From assembly GCA_020073165.1 (NCBI GenBank), contig JAIQFP010000007.1, positions 124,001-188,000 on the forward strand: a stretch of DNA of 64,000 bases, given 5' to 3'. A program made the translations under genes and the position numbers. This document shows, one piece after another, positions 63,276-64,000 of this stretch. Below the pieces are notes generated by a model. That model was not told where the DNA came from. It made no database searches and worked only from the letters and a program-made list of their open reading frames with translations. Each line of letters starts with the position of its first letter. Positions within the stretch are counted from its first letter, which is position 1. This stretch comes from Terriglobia bacterium (lineage in GTDB: Bacteria; Acidobacteriota; Terriglobia; Terriglobales; Acidobacteriaceae).

Positions 63276-64000
63276 ATGCGCATGCTGCTGGACACCTTCG
63301 GTCAGACCTTGCGTACTCTGTGGGCGCACAAGCTGCGCTCGTTCCTGACCATGTTCGGGATCGCCTGGGGTGTCGGCTCGCTGCTCCTGCTGGTCGGTGT
63401 GGGCGAGGGGTTCCGCAACGGCAATCGCAAGCAACTCGAAACCTTCGGTAAGAACATCATCTTCTTCTTTGGCGGGCGCGCGCCGGCGGTCGAGGGCAGC
63501 TTCAGTTCCATGAAGTGGTTCAACCTCACTTATGACGATTACCTGGCCATCCAGAACGAGAGCAAGCTCGCAATCCATATTTCGCCGCTGATCGCCCGCG
63601 ACGACATCCGCGCCGTCAGCGACTACACCAGCACCAACGGCCAGGTCTCCGGGGTGCCACCTGTCTACAGCCAGGTGCGGACCATTCCCTTGCAGGTGGG
63701 ACGCTGGATCAACGATGAAGACAACACCGAACGCCGCCGGGTGTGCGTCCTGGGCCGGGAAATGACCCGCAACATGTTCCCCGGCCGCCCCGCCGTGGGC
63801 AGTTCGATCCTTCTCAATGGCATTCGCTTCGAGGTGATCGGCGTGCTGTCCATGATCGGTCGCGAAGAGCAGAATGCCACCAATGTCCGCATCTTCGTGC
63901 CCTTCAACACCATGCGCGAGCTCTTCCCGCTGAAGGGCGATAACTCACAGGAAGGCAATGCCCTTTCGTTCATCAACTACCAGCCGCGCAGCTTCGACGA
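63276..64000 (+). CDS. ABC transporter permease, MacB-like (partial)
   Basis: An open frame from ATG at 63276 to the window end (241 codons), with no stop. A first membrane segment (SLLLLVGVGEGF) follows the conserved LRSFLTMFGIAWGV, and a periplasmic MacB_PCD-type domain lies after it (DDIRAVSDY, LGREMTRNMFPG, EVIGVLSMIG). The gene is cut by the edge; the ATPase partner should lie outside. Function is likely drug, peptide or lipoprotein export. Confidence 0.88.
   Translation, partial: MRMLLDTFGQTLRTLWAHKLRSFLTMFGIAWGVGSLLLLVGVGEGFRNGNRKQLETFGKNIIFFFGGRAPAVEGSFSSMKWFNLTYDDYLAIQNESKLAIHISPLIARDDIRAVSDYTSTNGQVSGVPPVYSQVRTIPLQVGRWINDEDNTERRRVCVLGREMTRNMFPGRPAVGSSILLNGIRFEVIGVLSMIGREEQNATNVRIFVPFNTMRELFPLKGDNSQEGNALSFINYQPRSFD

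Noticed and set aside
63276-63600. Promoter directly from the TTGACA in the inverted repeat before the permease
   Set aside because: No -10 element at proper spacing was found.

Overview
The window looks like chromosomal DNA of a GC-rich Acidobacteriota (or a close relative). The support is qualitative: a 1,135-residue Oar-like TonB-dependent receptor with an N-terminal carboxypeptidase-regulatory domain, many secreted beta-propeller, Asp-box and HEAT proteins, PQQ-type propellers, a Ser/Thr kinase fused to TPR repeats, and short hairpin repeats between genes. No rRNA, canonical tRNA, CRISPR array, transposase or phage gene was seen. The right edge cuts an ABC-transporter permease, and the left edge probably holds the last codons of a rightward gene.

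Region 1 (about 0.1-20 kb) is an aromatic-acid catabolic island. A cytochrome c, a TonB receptor and a MetE-like methyltransferase lie on the minus strand. Divergent from them are a second MetE-like protein, a methyltransferase with two winged-helix domains and a VanA-type Rieske oxygenase. Next on the minus strand are a PQQ alcohol dehydrogenase and a complete protocatechuate ortho-cleavage set: pcaH, pcaG, pcaB and the fused pcaL (enol-lactonase plus carboxymuconolactone decarboxylase). An amidohydrolase, a TIM-barrel isomerase/dehydratase-like gene and an FMN alpha-hydroxy-acid dehydrogenase follow. The 14-bp palindrome CGAACGNNCGTTCG occurs twice before the TonB gene and once at the start of pcaH, which suggests one regulator for uptake and ring cleavage.

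Region 2 (20-31.7 kb) holds a 2-hydroxyacyl-CoA dehydratase-like protein and a double activase, a small cupredoxin-like protein, the kinase-TPR protein, a cupin, a ferredoxin-NADP reductase-like protein and a secreted lipoprotein-sorting-like protein. Region 3 (31.8-45.1 kb) has a large Asp-box propeller protein, an endonuclease III-like protein lacking the usual catalytic residues, a YncE-like propeller, a HEAT protein, a sialidase-like protein, an ARPP-1-like protein, a sigma factor with a membrane anti-sigma-like partner, a metallo-beta-lactamase-fold hydrolase and thioredoxin.

Region 4 (45.1-52.4 kb) has lexA followed by a possible nuclease gene, then a Ro60 module: a candidate bacterial Y RNA with tRNA-like T arm, UUCG arm and GNRA arm (46821-46929), two unrecognised genes and the TROVE protein Rsr. 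Small genes follow. This candidate Y RNA is the most interesting element in the window.

Region 5 (52.4-64 kb) has a PQQ-like propeller gene with a C-terminal frameshift, a two-gene citrate lyase operon (fused CitD-CitE, then CitF), a repeat lipoprotein, MsrQ and MsrP, a hybrid sensor kinase and the partial permease. All functions are read from sequence motifs and family knowledge; no database search was run.
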